41,736 nucleotides of DNA, taken from contig CAKOHV010000016.1 in NCBI GenBank assembly GCA_934086145.1, positions 1 through 41,736 on the forward strand. Direction: 5' to 3'. The first letter of the stretch is position 1, and each line of letters starts with the position of its first letter. Below are positions 1-8,782 of this stretch, piece after piece. The stretch comes from an uncultured Bacilli bacterium (GTDB taxonomy: Bacteria > Bacillota_I > Bacilli_A > RF39 > UBA660). The notes below the pieces were generated by a model. The model saw only the letters and a program-made list of their open reading frames with translations, had not been told where the DNA came from and searched no databases. Position numbers and translations under genes: made by a program.

Positions 1-782
1 TCCGAAAAACCAACGATGGCATTTAAGGGAGTTCTTATTTCATGAGACATGTTAGATAAGAAGTCGGACTTAGCATGATTAGCTTTTTCGGCGCTATTCT
101 TAGCACTATTCAATTCAGCAATCATTTTGACATCAGGATTTTCAATCGTAAAATACATCATAAATGTTATAAATGTTTCAACAGAAGTAGTGAGCATCAT
201 ACCGGGGTTGCGTTGTTGAACACAGGTAGCAATTAATAGTAAAACTAAATATAAAAAGAATGGAATTAATTTAGTTTTTTTAATTTTTCCTTTATTCTTA
301 GTCATAATTAAAACAGAAAAAATGGATAGAACAACTGATTCAAAAACAACAATAGTTACGGCTGGGCCACTAACACCTTTTCCATATAAACCTTCGGTAA
401 AGGTAATGGGAAAGAGCAAGACTAGTAAATCAACTAGAACGATAAGGGGAATAAATAAGATTTTTTCATATTTTTTAAAATTCTTGGTAGTTTTTTCACT
501 GCTCATGGCAAAAAAAATGTACATTGTTTGAAGAACAATCCACCCATTCATTAACCCCATCAAACCTTTGATAGCCAAAATAACCAATAAAGAGTCTTGA
601 CCTAAAGTAAATGTTAAATATGATGATACTAACTCAGAAATTAGGCAAATCAAATTAACGATAGTCATTCTTTTATATATTTTGGTTTCAATATTAGGAT
701 AATTTTTTTTAAAGATAATTACTGCATTCAATAATAAAGAAAAAAATAAGCAGCATATTGAAAAAAACAGATTAGCTGTCAT
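1..782 (-). CDS. Multi-pass membrane sensor histidine kinase, 3' part outside window (partial)
   Basis: This is the first 260 codons of a sensor kinase whose remainder lies before base 1. Reading the minus strand from the ATG at 780-782 gives about six hydrophobic helices (roughly residues 4-22, 41-60, 66-92, 108-128, 140-160, 173-190). A short linker follows, then the dimerisation/phosphoacceptor motif SNMSHEIRTPLNAIVGFS with its catalytic His. That H-box is diagnostic of the HisKA family. The length of the membrane part suggests a 6-7 helix sensor rather than a two-helix periplasmic sensor. The start is supported by AGAGGTG just upstream and by a strong promoter at 811-839. The ATPase domain and any fused receiver cannot be seen. 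The signal sensed is unknown. The gene is transcribed alone at its 5' end. Confidence 0.88.
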   Translation of the reverse strand, partial: MTANLFFSICCLFFSLLLNAVIIFKKNYPNIETKIYKRMTIVNLICLISELVSSYLTFTLGQDSLLVILAIKGLMGLMNGWIVLQTMYIFFAMSSEKTTKNFKKYEKILFIPLIVLVDLLVLLFPITFTEGLYGKGVSGPAVTIVVFESVVLSIFSVLIMTKNKGKIKKTKLIPFFLYLVLLLIATCVQQRNPGMMLTTSVETFITFMMYFTIENPDVKMIAELNSAKNSAEKANHAKSDFLSNMSHEIRTPLNAIVGFS

Positions 783-810
783 AGTACTACACCTCTATTA
801 TGTATCTTAC

Positions 811-839
811 ATTATAGCATTTTAACATTAGTGAGTAAA
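811..839 (-). promoter_or_regulatory. Sigma-A promoter of the sensor kinase at 782
   Basis: On the minus strand, TTTACT is followed by a 17-base spacer and TATAAT (forward AGTAAA at 834-839, ATTATA at 811-816). TGC directly before TATAAT makes it an extended -10. It lies 29 bases upstream of the start codon. Confidence 0.7.
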
Positions 840-863
840 TGATAAAGATAGTCATTGACAATG

Positions 864-899
864 AAAAAACACATCTTGACTAAAATTGATGTGTTTTTT
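864..899 (-). terminator. Intrinsic terminator of the AMP-forming ligase gene
   Basis: A perfect 12-bp stem (864-875 with 888-899) has a 12-base loop and a T-run. It lies 8 bases after the stop codon at 908. The A-run on one arm and T-run on the other mean it could act on both strands. Confidence 0.8.
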
Positions 900-907
900 T
901 TATTTAA

Positions 908-2917
908 TTATTTAGTTAGTTTAAGGGCATTCTTATCAGTTAGGCATATAATTTGATTATTTTCTTTAGTATAGCACTTATCGATTTGACTAATTCCTTC
1001 TAATTCAAGTTCTCTTACGCTTCTTTTACCTGACTTAGTAAGAGGATATCCTTCTTCGTAACTTCTGATGCGGAAAACAATTTTATCAATAATATCTTGA
1101 TCAAATTCTTTTTCTAAACGAGCATAAGCACCGGCAATAATACTTTGAATGTTTTTTTTCGAAGTTGGTTGTTTTTCAATATGAATAACAATGATAGGAT
1201 TTTCACGATTGGTTGGATCTGGGAAAATAAAGGCGGTTTCAGCACTTAGAATATTTTTGGTATCTTTTTGAACTGGTAGAGCTAGTTCAAATTCAGCAAT
1301 TTTACGGCCATTATTAGAATATATTTCATTTCCTAAACGTCCGCCAATAACAACTTGACCTTTTTTATTTATCTTAGCCCCTAAATTGCAATTACCCCAC
1401 TTACGGCCATAAGCATCTTTAATAAAGAATTTAGCATTAGCTTCTTCATTGTCGCGATACTTACTCATCGTACCAGCAGAGTTAGCAACTAAGTACCCCC
1501 ATTCATTATAGTCTTTTTCACGACCAGATTCATCTAAAACCGCAGCATTAGCTAGTTGGAAGATATCCATACCATATTCTTCAAATGGTTGTAGTTTAGC
1601 TTTTAAGCTACGGAATAAGGTAAATAAGTAACCACCATGTTCAGTGTCACCACCACCCATTGATAAACGAGAATATGAAATAGGTTTAGGTAAAATGTTG
1701 CGACCAGCTTCAACACGTTTTAAGAACTTGTTAATATACTTTTCTTCACCCTTAGATGCTTTTTCACCTGAAGCAGTTGGAATTCCCAAATAAGGGAGTA
1801 AAATATTTCTTAATTCAGGAATTGATTCAACCATTTTAGCTGCTTTTATCCAATAACTTGTTGTGGCTGAGGCAAAGTTCGTTTTATTAATGAAAAGACT
1901 ATAAAGGAAGAAGTCTTCAGAATAAATTGGTTCTAAATCAACACGACAACCTTGACTAAACAAATCAGTTATATTAGCAGATAATTGCGTATTAGAGTGA
2001 GTTGGTGCTAAAGCTAAACCACTTATATTTCTCATTGGTGGCAAGTTAGATAAATCACTATCATGGAATCGAGCAGAAACAATATAATTTTTATTTTTAT
2101 GAATTATTTGTTTTGGTAAACCAATTTTAGTTGAACCACTGGTGTAAGTGATTGTAAATTCGTCATTGATACCGACTGGATGATGATAAACTCCTGTATA
2201 ATTAGCGGCACGATCAACCAAATCAGCATATCTTTGTAGAGAATTATCAGTAGCTTGAAAAGCTGGAATGCGGTCTTCGAATTTTAAGAAATGTTTATCA
2301 AATTCATCATATGGGTCAAAGCTTGCCCCATTTTTATCCTTTGGTAAAGAATCTTTAAGTGAAATTAAAACTTTGTTATCATAATTAAATTTACTAACAA
2401 TATCTTTAATATCATCATAGAAATTATCTGCACAGATAATTATTTTTTTGGAACAAGAAGCTAAAATAGCTTCGATATAAGCTTTATCAAATTTACTACC
2501 AAAAAGGTTTATTTTGGCACCATAATAATTTGCTCCTAAAACGCTGTATATAAATTCTGGTGTATTATCAAGGCAAGCAGGAATGGGTTCCCCCTTTTTA
2601 ATGCCAATACTACCAAGTGTTTTGGCGAAAGCTATGGCATTGTCAAACATTTGTCGATAAGTTATATTACGACCACGATATTGGATAGCAATATTATCAA
2701 GATTTTCTTTATTACGATAATATAATTCATCAAAAAGTGACCAATTATGTTCGTCCTCTAAGATAGCTAATTCACGAGTTATTTTATCTTTATTTTTAAT
2801 ATGTTTTTGTAAAACTGATGGCTTGTTACATAATTCAACAACCTCTTCGTTGGTTGGAATATGACCTAATTGAGATTTTATAGTTTCAATAACCTCAAGC
2901 ATTTTTTTATTTTTCAT
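908..2917 (-). CDS. Divergent AMP-forming acyl-CoA/acyl-acid ligase (ANL superfamily), 669 aa
   Basis: This protein belongs to the ANL superfamily, which activates a carboxylic acid with ATP as an acyl-adenylate and usually passes it to CoA or a carrier protein. Visible motifs are the P-loop-like stretch TSGSTKIGLPK (residues 259-269) and the C-terminal PLTKSGK with the catalytic Lys at 631. Several core motifs are unusual. The P-loop has two extra residues compared with TSGSTGxPK. The usual TGD is replaced by NCN (509-511). The GRxD hinge Asp is Gly (G526-R527-L528-G529). Overall length exceeds the usual 500-600. The natural acid cannot be read from the sequence; fatty acid is only a guess from the neighbouring lipid genes. 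The start follows a GGGGGAT ribosome site. It is a single-gene transcript with its own promoter and terminator. Confidence 0.75.
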   Translation of the reverse strand: MKNKKMLEVIETIKSQLGHIPTNEEVVELCNKPSVLQKHIKNKDKITRELAILEDEHNWSLFDELYYRNKENLDNIAIQYRGRNITYRQMFDNAIAFAKTLGSIGIKKGEPIPACLDNTPEFIYSVLGANYYGAKINLFGSKFDKAYIEAILASCSKKIIICADNFYDDIKDIVSKFNYDNKVLISLKDSLPKDKNGASFDPYDEFDKHFLKFEDRIPAFQATDNSLQRYADLVDRAANYTGVYHHPVGINDEFTITYTSGSTKIGLPKQIIHKNKNYIVSARFHDSDLSNLPPMRNISGLALAPTHSNTQLSANITDLFSQGCRVDLEPIYSEDFFLYSLFINKTNFASATTSYWIKAAKMVESIPELRNILLPYLGIPTASGEKASKGEEKYINKFLKRVEAGRNILPKPISYSRLSMGGGDTEHGGYLFTLFRSLKAKLQPFEEYGMDIFQLANAAVLDESGREKDYNEWGYLVANSAGTMSKYRDNEEANAKFFIKDAYGRKWGNCNLGAKINKKGQVVIGGRLGNEIYSNNGRKIAEFELALPVQKDTKNILSAETAFIFPDPTNRENPIIVIHIEKQPTSKKNIQSIIAGAYARLEKEFDQDIIDKIVFRIRSYEEGYPLTKSGKRSVRELELEGISQIDKCYTKENNQIICLTDKNALKLTK

Positions 2918-2940
2918 ACTTATCCCCCTAAGTGGCCCTT

Positions 2941-2969
2941 ATTTTACTTTACAATTTAGTCCATGTCAA
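2941..2969 (-). promoter_or_regulatory. Strong sigma-A promoter of the ligase gene
   Basis: On the minus strand a perfect TTGACA (forward 2964-2969) is separated by 17 bases from TAAAAT (forward 2941-2946). The -10 lies 23 bases before the ATG. Confidence 0.75.
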
Positions 2970-2974
2970 TTTTT

Positions 2975-3026
2975 AGTTATAAAGTCATAACTTTTAGTTA
3001 TAGATAGCGTTAAATTTAGCAGTTAT
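2975..3026. promoter_or_regulatory. Cluster of AGTTAT/ATAACT half-sites, probable operator
   Basis: Four copies of the hexamer AGTTAT or its complement occur at 2975-2980, 2987-2992, 2996-3001 and 3021-3026. The second and third form a perfect ATAACT-TTT-AGTTAT palindrome. The first abuts the -35 box of the ligase promoter, with five bases between. The first and third copies are spaced 21 bp, about two helical turns. The regulator is unknown. Confidence 0.45.
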
Positions 3027-3157
3027 AGTTAATTATAGGATGAATTTTTAGGGGATATAAATTAAGAAATATAACTGTTTTTAAATGGAAAGTGGATGAT
3101 TCCCGACCCTTTCTGCTTAAATTAAACTATATTGGTTCATAAATTTAATTTTTAGGG

Positions 3158-3186
3158 CAAAAAAAGCATTGATTTTGGTCAATGCT
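3158..3186 (-). terminator. Intrinsic terminator of the COG0523 GTPase gene
   Basis: An 8-bp stem AGCATTGA/TCAATGCT (3165-3172, 3179-3186) is followed on the minus strand by seven T (3158-3164). It starts four bases after the stop codon. Confidence 0.85.
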
Positions 3187-3189
3187 CTA

Positions 3190-4398
3190 TTATATTTGGT
3201 CTAATTCTTTAAATACTTCTTCTTTATCAAGATTTTTACCAATGAAGACAAGTTTTACCATACGATCTTTGTAGAATGGATCCCAATCTTTTTCTAAATC
3301 AGGATTAGCTTTTAAAACTTCTTGTTGAAATTTAGGATCTTCTTCAGCAAGCCATAAGCCGGCTTCAGTTAAGTCTTTTAAAGTACCAGCTTGTTCAAAC
3401 ATATAAGACATTTCTTTTTCATCATTAAAATAAGTGATACCTTTTACTCTAATAATTTTTTTAGGCCATGGTTTATTAATATAGTCATAGAATTTTTGAC
3501 GATCCATTGGTTCACGACGATAATAAACAAAAGTATTAATGCTATATTCTTCGACTTCGCCTTCTTCGTGATGATGATGATGATGGTGGTGATGTTCATG
3601 ATGGTCATGTTCCTCTTCATCGTGGTCATGGTGGTCAGCGCTTTTAGCATGTGAAGAACTTAATTCAGTTTCATTTTCTAAACTAGCATACCAACCTGAT
3701 GAGGTAGCAGCTTTATCAAAATCAAATTTATGGGTTTCCAAAATCTTTGATAATTCAACTTTAGAATAGTTAGTTGGAATTATTTCCGCACTTGGTTGTA
3801 AAGCTTTAATAACATCTTTAACACTAGTAAGTTGCTCAGCACTTACTTCATCAATTTTATTTAAAATAATCGTATCACAGAATTCAATTTGTTGAATGAT
3901 TAGATTTTCAATATCTTCCTCATCAATTTTATCATTCAAAAGATTTTCTCCTTGATTAAACTCATCACTTAATCGCTTAGCATCAACAACTGAAACAATT
4001 GAATCTAAATAACATAGTTTAGGCATTTTATATTGTAAGTAAGCGTCTTCTAAAGCGGTAATAGTTTGAGCAATTGGAATTGGTTCACAAATACCACTCG
4101 CTTCGATAACTATGTAATCAAACTTTTTAGTAGCAATGATATCTTGCAATTGCTCTAAAAGGTCGGTTTTTAAAGTACAACAAATACAACCATTTTGAAG
4201 TGGTACTAAAGAATCATCTTTACTATTAACAATACCATCTTTAGCAATCTTAGAGGCATCAATATTTACTTCTCCAATATCATTGACAATAACGGCAATT
4301 TTATAACCTTCTTGGTTATTTAAAATATAATTTAAAAGGGTTGTTTTACCACTTCCTAAATAACCTGTTAATAAAGTAATAGGTATACTTTTTTGCAT
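3190..4398 (-). CDS. COG0523/CobW family metal-handling GTPase with His-rich tract
   Basis: A G3E-class GTPase of the CobW/YeiR/ZNG1 group, cytoplasmic metallochaperones thought to use GTP hydrolysis to insert zinc or another metal into client proteins. Visible features are the Walker A GYLGSGKT (residues 12-19), the family metal motif CICC (71-74), the base-recognition motif NKID (180-183), and a CobW C-terminal domain after about 285. Between them, residues 250-277 are almost wholly His, Asp and Glu with a run of nine consecutive His. This is typical of metal-loading loops in this family. At 402 residues the length is normal. The start has a GAGGAA ribosome site and a very good promoter at 4434-4462. 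No Zur-type palindrome is visible upstream. The metal is unknown; zinc is the default guess. Confidence 0.88.
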   Translation of the reverse strand: MQKSIPITLLTGYLGSGKTTLLNYILNNQEGYKIAVIVNDIGEVNIDASKIAKDGIVNSKDDSLVPLQNGCICCTLKTDLLEQLQDIIATKKFDYIVIEASGICEPIPIAQTITALEDAYLQYKMPKLCYLDSIVSVVDAKRLSDEFNQGENLLNDKIDEEDIENLIIQQIEFCDTIILNKIDEVSAEQLTSVKDVIKALQPSAEIIPTNYSKVELSKILETHKFDFDKAATSSGWYASLENETELSSSHAKSADHHDHDEEEHDHHEHHHHHHHHHEEGEVEEYSINTFVYYRREPMDRQKFYDYINKPWPKKIIRVKGITYFNDEKEMSYMFEQAGTLKDLTEAGLWLAEEDPKFQQEVLKANPDLEKDWDPFYKDRMVKLVFIGKNLDKEEVFKELDQI

Positions 4399-4433
4399 TT
4401 TTATATTCCTCTTTTCTTTTTTATAACATCATT

Positions 4434-4462
4434 ATTATAGTCTTTTTTTAGGTCTTGTACAA
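4434..4462 (-). promoter_or_regulatory. Sigma-A promoter of the COG0523 GTPase
   Basis: On the minus strand, TTGTAC (forward 4457-4462) is followed by a 17-base spacer and a consensus TATAAT (forward 4434-4439), 36 bases before the start codon. Confidence 0.75.
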
Positions 4463-4485
4463 GGAAAATAATTTTTGGTAATGAG

Positions 4486-5142
4486 TTATTTTTTAGCATC
4501 TTGACAGCGACTATTTAGTTCTTCTTCTAAAGAACGATTAGTGGCTTTAAGATTTTCATGCATAAGGGCGCTTATTTCGGCAAAAAGATGCTGATTGGCA
4601 TCTTCAAGATTTTCGTTTTGACTAACTTGAAAAGGTTTACCAAAACGAACCATTAAGTTTTTACTACGAAATTTATAATCACCAGTAATAGCATAAGGAA
4701 TAATGGTAGCATTGGTTTTTTGGGCCATAGAGACGGTTCCAAATTTAAATGGTAGAAGTAATTGGTCATTAGTTTTGTTTCGAGTACCTTCGGGAAATAA
4801 ACCAATAGCTCCCCCATCTTTTAAAACATTGATAGCAGTATTTTTAGCAATTCCATCATGAGCTTCACGATCAACAGGAATACAACCAACGGCCTTAAAG
4901 AACCAAGCTTTATTACCATCAAAATATTCTTTTTTAGCCATATAATGAATGACTCTTTTGGTAGAAATAATAACGGAACATTGATCCATTAAATGTTTAT
5001 GGTTTCCCACAAGTAAAATAGGACCAGAGGTCGGAATAACACTACGATTTATAATTTGAGGATGATAGTACCATTTAAAGATAGGACTTAAGAAAGGACG
5101 AAATAATTTGTAGGCCCAAGTATTTAGTTTATTTTGTGACAT
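4486..5142 (-). CDS. PlsC-type 1-acyl-glycerol-3-phosphate acyltransferase, 218 aa
   Basis: A lysophospholipid acyltransferase, expected to transfer an acyl chain onto lysophosphatidic acid at the inner face of the membrane to make phosphatidic acid. The catalytic HX4D motif is H48-KHLM-D53, and the phosphate-binding motif FPEGTR sits at 116-121. A third conserved block with P and the VDREAHDG region follows the usual PlsC layout. The start chosen is the ATG at 5142, because GGAGG lies 7 bases upstream. A longer reading from 5205 would overlap the preceding gene by 77 bases without a ribosome site. With the chosen start the overlap with the synthetase gene is 14 bases, which suggests translational coupling. 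It is the last gene of the operon beginning near 9458. Confidence 0.9.
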   Translation of the reverse strand: MSQNKLNTWAYKLFRPFLSPIFKWYYHPQIINRSVIPTSGPILLVGNHKHLMDQCSVIISTKRVIHYMAKKEYFDGNKAWFFKAVGCIPVDREAHDGIAKNTAINVLKDGGAIGLFPEGTRNKTNDQLLLPFKFGTVSMAQKTNATIIPYAITGDYKFRSKNLMVRFGKPFQVSQNENLEDANQHLFAEISALMHENLKATNRSLEEELNSRCQDAKK

Positions 5143-6901
5143 ATTTTTCCTCCGCTCTTTTTTCGATATTTTCTTGTTGAAGTTTACGGAAGTCAACTTT
5201 ACCAACGATTGTTTTAGGTAAACTCTTACGGAATTCGTATTCTTTCGGAATTGAATATTTAGCTAAGTTTTTCTGACATAATTCCTGTAATTCCTTTTCA
5301 ATTTGCGCCGTATTTTTGTAACCATTTTTTAAAACAATGTAGGCTTTAGGAACTTCGATTTTGTAAGGATGCGGAATTCCAATAACAGTTGAGTCAAGAA
5401 CCGCTTCATGTTGTTCTAGAACCTCTTCAATTTGAGATGGATAAACATTATATCCTGATGAAACAATCATTCTTTTAATACGTTGTTTATAAGTTATATA
5501 ACCTTTTTTATCCATTGAACCAATGTCCCCCGTGTGCAACCAAATATTACCATCTTTATGAAGATGAAGAGCATCATTGGTTTCTTTTTCGTTGTTATAA
5601 TAACCTAACATAACAGTTGGACCACAAACACAAATTTCACCGTCAGTATCATAAGGAACTTCCTCATCGGTATTAGGTTTAACAATTTTAATATAAGTAC
5701 CAGGCCATGGAATACCAATAGTTCCAGGTTTAGAAGCATATTTTAAGTCCACAGCAACAGCCGCAACTGCTTCGGTTAGACCATAACCTTGAATCATATT
5801 AGTATTAGCACCATGAGCATGCAAGAAGTCATTTATCTTGGTAACACGAGCTTTATTTAAGGTATCACCACCCGCAATAACATATTTCAGGGCGGATAGA
5901 TTGACTTTATCCATGCGTTGATTGGTAGTTAAAGCTTCAAAAAGAGTTGGGACACCAACTAAAACGGATGGGGTGTGTTTAGTTAATAATTTATCAAATT
6001 CACTAGCTTTAAAGGTTGGAATTAAAATAACTTTAGCTCCAACAGCAAAGGCAGTTGTTATGCTTACAGATAAACCTAAACCATGAAAAATGGGCATGAT
6101 AGCTAAGATGGAATCATCAGTATTTAAATCAGGGTAAGCAATATGAGCTTGAATAGTGGCAGCAATAAAATTACCGTTTGATAAAACAATGCCTTTAGGT
6201 TTTCCAGAAGTTCCCCCACTATGTAAGATAATGGCTGGCGTATCTTTCTTAACTTCAACAATGTCTTTGTCTTTATGATACTTTTCACCAGTTTTCAAAA
6301 AATCCTTCCAATAGATAAATTCTTCACTTTTTTTCGGCTTTTCAACCTTGTAGCCTTCTTTGATTTCATAACCAATTTTCATAAAAGGAGACATTGAATC
6401 ACGAGCAGAAATAATAATGGTTTTATAAACTTCCGTATCATCAATAATCTTTTTTATTTTACTATAAGTGATATCCATAGCGACTAACATAACGGTTTGA
6501 TAACGCTTGAGGGCTTCCTTTATTTCATTTTCAGAGGAAAGTGGATGAATAACGTTAGCAACTGCTCCTATTTTATTAAGAGCATAAATAGCCATTAGAG
6601 CCTCGGGAATATTGGCTGAAAGAATGGTTACAACGTCCCCTTTTCTAATTCCTTGACTCTTAAAAGCTTGCGCACAAAGATCAATTTTGGCTAAAAAGTC
6701 GGCATAAGAAATTTTCGTTCCATAGTATTCAATGGCCGTTTTATTCTTATAATTTATCATGTGTCTTTTTAAGTAATTATAAAGATTTTCATTTTGAAGA
6801 TGAATATTCATATGTTGTTTTTTATAAAAATTTTGCCATGGAGCCTTAGGTTTTTGTTTAAAACCAATAAAGTTTAAAAACTTCATATCAAAAATACTCA
6901 T
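5129..6901 (-). CDS. AMP-forming acyl-CoA (fatty-acid) synthetase, 590 aa
   Basis: A canonical ANL-family ligase, most like long-chain acyl-CoA or acyl-ACP synthetases. It has the P-loop HSGGTSGKPKG (residues 227-237), the adenine/acyl motif GYGLTEA, the TGD motif in WLHTGDIGSMDKKGY, an intact RIKRMIVSSGYNVYP hinge region, and C-terminal PKTIVGK with the catalytic Lys at 568. All the residues altered in the paralogue at 908-2917 are present here. It is sandwiched between two PlsC acyltransferases with 2-base and 14-base junctions. The likely job is to activate fatty acids that the neighbours then load onto the glycerol backbone. Whether CoA or ACP is the acceptor is not visible. The start has a GAGGAAA site. 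Confidence 0.88.
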   Translation of the reverse strand: MSIFDMKFLNFIGFKQKPKAPWQNFYKKQHMNIHLQNENLYNYLKRHMINYKNKTAIEYYGTKISYADFLAKIDLCAQAFKSQGIRKGDVVTILSANIPEALMAIYALNKIGAVANVIHPLSSENEIKEALKRYQTVMLVAMDITYSKIKKIIDDTEVYKTIIISARDSMSPFMKIGYEIKEGYKVEKPKKSEEFIYWKDFLKTGEKYHKDKDIVEVKKDTPAIILHSGGTSGKPKGIVLSNGNFIAATIQAHIAYPDLNTDDSILAIMPIFHGLGLSVSITTAFAVGAKVILIPTFKASEFDKLLTKHTPSVLVGVPTLFEALTTNQRMDKVNLSALKYVIAGGDTLNKARVTKINDFLHAHGANTNMIQGYGLTEAVAAVAVDLKYASKPGTIGIPWPGTYIKIVKPNTDEEVPYDTDGEICVCGPTVMLGYYNNEKETNDALHLHKDGNIWLHTGDIGSMDKKGYITYKQRIKRMIVSSGYNVYPSQIEEVLEQHEAVLDSTVIGIPHPYKIEVPKAYIVLKNGYKNTAQIEKELQELCQKNLAKYSIPKEYEFRKSLPKTIVGKVDFRKLQQENIEKRAEEKYVTK

Positions 6902-6903
6902 AT

Positions 6904-7482
6904 TTATTTCCTCTTTTCCAAATTATGACTAATAATTTGCATTAATTTTTCATTTTCGCTAGTTAAATCGTCACCACTAGCAATGATTGGTTCATAAAAA
7001 GTTATTGTTAAATCATTTTTAAAAGGTTTATATTTTCCAGTAATAGTAAAAGGAATAATAGGACTTTTAGTGTCATGGGACATTTTTACGCTACCTACTT
7101 TAAATGGCAAGATTGAATCTTTAGTCCGGTTAATTGTTCCTTCAGGGAAAATGCCAATAACTTTTTGGTCATTTAAAGCGCGAATAGCACTTATTAAAGC
7201 TGATTTATCATGAATTTGGCGATTTACCGGAATAATACCCATATGGTTGAATAGATGTCTTTTGAAACCTTTAGATAAGGAGTCTTTGGCTAAAAAGTGA
7301 ACAGTCTTATTGGTACTACTCATGATAAGAAGGCAATCAAAATTATTGGTATGATTGCCAGCTAAGATAAAGGGGCCTTCTTTAGGAATATTTTCTAAAC
7401 CAAGATAAGTTGGATGATAAACAATATTCATAAAAATTTTTATTAAAGGTCTTGTTATTTTATAAAGAATTGGTTCTTTCAT
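6904..7482 (-). CDS. Second PlsC-type acyltransferase, 192 aa
   Basis: A short member of the PlsC family, with HX4D as H44-TNNF-D49 and FPEGT at 112-116, followed by the conserved LPFKVGSVKMS stretch. The N-terminal amphipathic segment (KITRPLIKIFMNIVYHP) resembles that of the other acyltransferase in the operon. Identity between the two is limited, so they probably act on different acceptors or sn positions; that is inference. Its start overlaps the end of the kinase gene by 23 bases, with a GAGGAAG site inside the kinase gene. Its stop is 2 bases before the synthetase start. The arrangement implies one transcript and coupled translation. Confidence 0.88.
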   Translation of the reverse strand: MKEPILYKITRPLIKIFMNIVYHPTYLGLENIPKEGPFILAGNHTNNFDCLLIMSSTNKTVHFLAKDSLSKGFKRHLFNHMGIIPVNRQIHDKSALISAIRALNDQKVIGIFPEGTINRTKDSILPFKVGSVKMSHDTKSPIIPFTITGKYKPFKNDLTITFYEPIIASGDDLTSENEKLMQIISHNLEKRK

Positions 7483-8782
7483 AGTCTTCCTCGTATTCTT
7501 TTAGGGTGAAAATAATACTTAAACCACCCATTTCATTATTAACAGCTTTAATTGTTCCATCATGAGATGTAATAATTTCTTCACAGATAGATAAACCAAG
7601 ACCACTTATTTTACGACTTGGATCGGTTGTATAAAGGGGCTCAAAGATTTTTTTGACGTCTTTAACACCACAACCATTATCAGCTATTTCAAAGATAATA
7701 AAAGGTTCTTTCTTGGTAATATTTATTTTAATAAGTTTCTTATCTTTGTTTAATTGACGAATACTATTAGTAATTATATTGCTAAAAACTCTTTTTAGTT
7801 TAGCAAAATCAACTAAGAGATACGAATTATAACAAGTCGATTTAATCTTTAAAGTTATATCTTTTTCTTTTAAGTCAGTCTTATAATAGTTATTTAAATA
7901 ATCAACAAGGGTTTTAATAGATATTTTGCTAACTTTGTTATTATCCTTGATATTACAACTTAAGTAATTATCAAACTCTTCAATAATTTCTTTCATAACA
8001 ATTGATTTATTAAAAATTGTTTGAGCATATTTTTCTTTGGTGGCCGATGATAGATTTTTACTCATTATTAAGCGTTCGGAATAACCTAAGATACTAGTTA
8101 AAGGGGTTTTGATATCGTGAGATATACTTGCAATCATACGATTTTGTTTTTGTTTTTCTTCTTCTAAGTTATTAACTAAGTCAACAAAGTCATTTTGAAG
8201 GGAATCAATCTCCCCTCTTACCTTACGTTTTTTAGGTAGAATGCCTAGTTTGTAATTACTCATATCTTTCGATAAGGAAGTGATAGGAGATAAAATTTTT
8301 AAATTAGCACCAATAAGACCTGTAATACTTAAAATAACAACAATACTTATTTCAAAGATAATGAAAGAAGCTACTAAGTGGATATTAAAAGACTGCTGTT
8401 CTTTAGAAATACTGATTAAGTATGTTTTATTTTCTAAATCGATTAAGTCAGATGAAGTAATAAAGTAACCTTTTTGACCATAGTTAGATGATTTATAAAC
8501 AAGGTTTGTTTGCTCGTCGGTTAAGGTAATGATGTTGTTATTTTGGTTACTATAATCATTTAAGCATGTTTGATAGTCTTTTTTAGTACTACATTCTTCT
8601 TTTATTATTTTAATTCCTTGTTTTAATTCTTCGGTAATTTTTTGATAATTACGATTTACTTCGCTACTAAAATAAACTTTATAATAGGCAGTGATAAAGG
8701 CAATATTACATAGGACAAGAACGATAACGGCAGTAATAAAACCACGGCGAATAGATAGTTTTTGTTTTAAATACTCAATCAT
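7460..8782 (-). CDS. Two-component sensor histidine kinase, 440 aa
   Basis: A classical membrane kinase. One helix lies at about residues 12-32. An extracellular sensor of about 100 residues contains two Cys (C64, C73) that could pair. A second helix lies at about 138-158, followed by a HAMP-like linker, then HisKA with SHDIKTPLTS and the phospho-acceptor H222. A HATPase domain follows, with N-box NIITNSIRQL, G1 DNGCGVKD and G2 GLGLSICEEI. The gene overlaps the regulator by 8 bases, so the pair is translationally coupled. Downstream it overlaps an acyltransferase gene, which is unusual for a two-component pair. It suggests the system responds to membrane or lipid state; the signal itself cannot be read. 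Confidence 0.93.
   Translation of the reverse strand: MIEYLKQKLSIRRGFITAVIVLVLCNIAFITAYYKVYFSSEVNRNYQKITEELKQGIKIIKEECSTKKDYQTCLNDYSNQNNNIITLTDEQTNLVYKSSNYGQKGYFITSSDLIDLENKTYLISISKEQQSFNIHLVASFIIFEISIVVILSITGLIGANLKILSPITSLSKDMSNYKLGILPKKRKVRGEIDSLQNDFVDLVNNLEEEKQKQNRMIASISHDIKTPLTSILGYSERLIMSKNLSSATKEKYAQTIFNKSIVMKEIIEEFDNYLSCNIKDNNKVSKISIKTLVDYLNNYYKTDLKEKDITLKIKSTCYNSYLLVDFAKLKRVFSNIITNSIRQLNKDKKLIKINITKKEPFIIFEIADNGCGVKDVKKIFEPLYTTDPSRKISGLGLSICEEIITSHDGTIKAVNNEMGGLSIIFTLKEYEEDYERTNSL

Noticed and set aside
3391..3654. Open frame of 87 codons on the plus strand, rich in Met, Phe and Val
   Set aside because: It is the reverse of the His/Asp-rich tract of the COG0523 GTPase, has no ribosome site, and its odd composition is explained by that tract.
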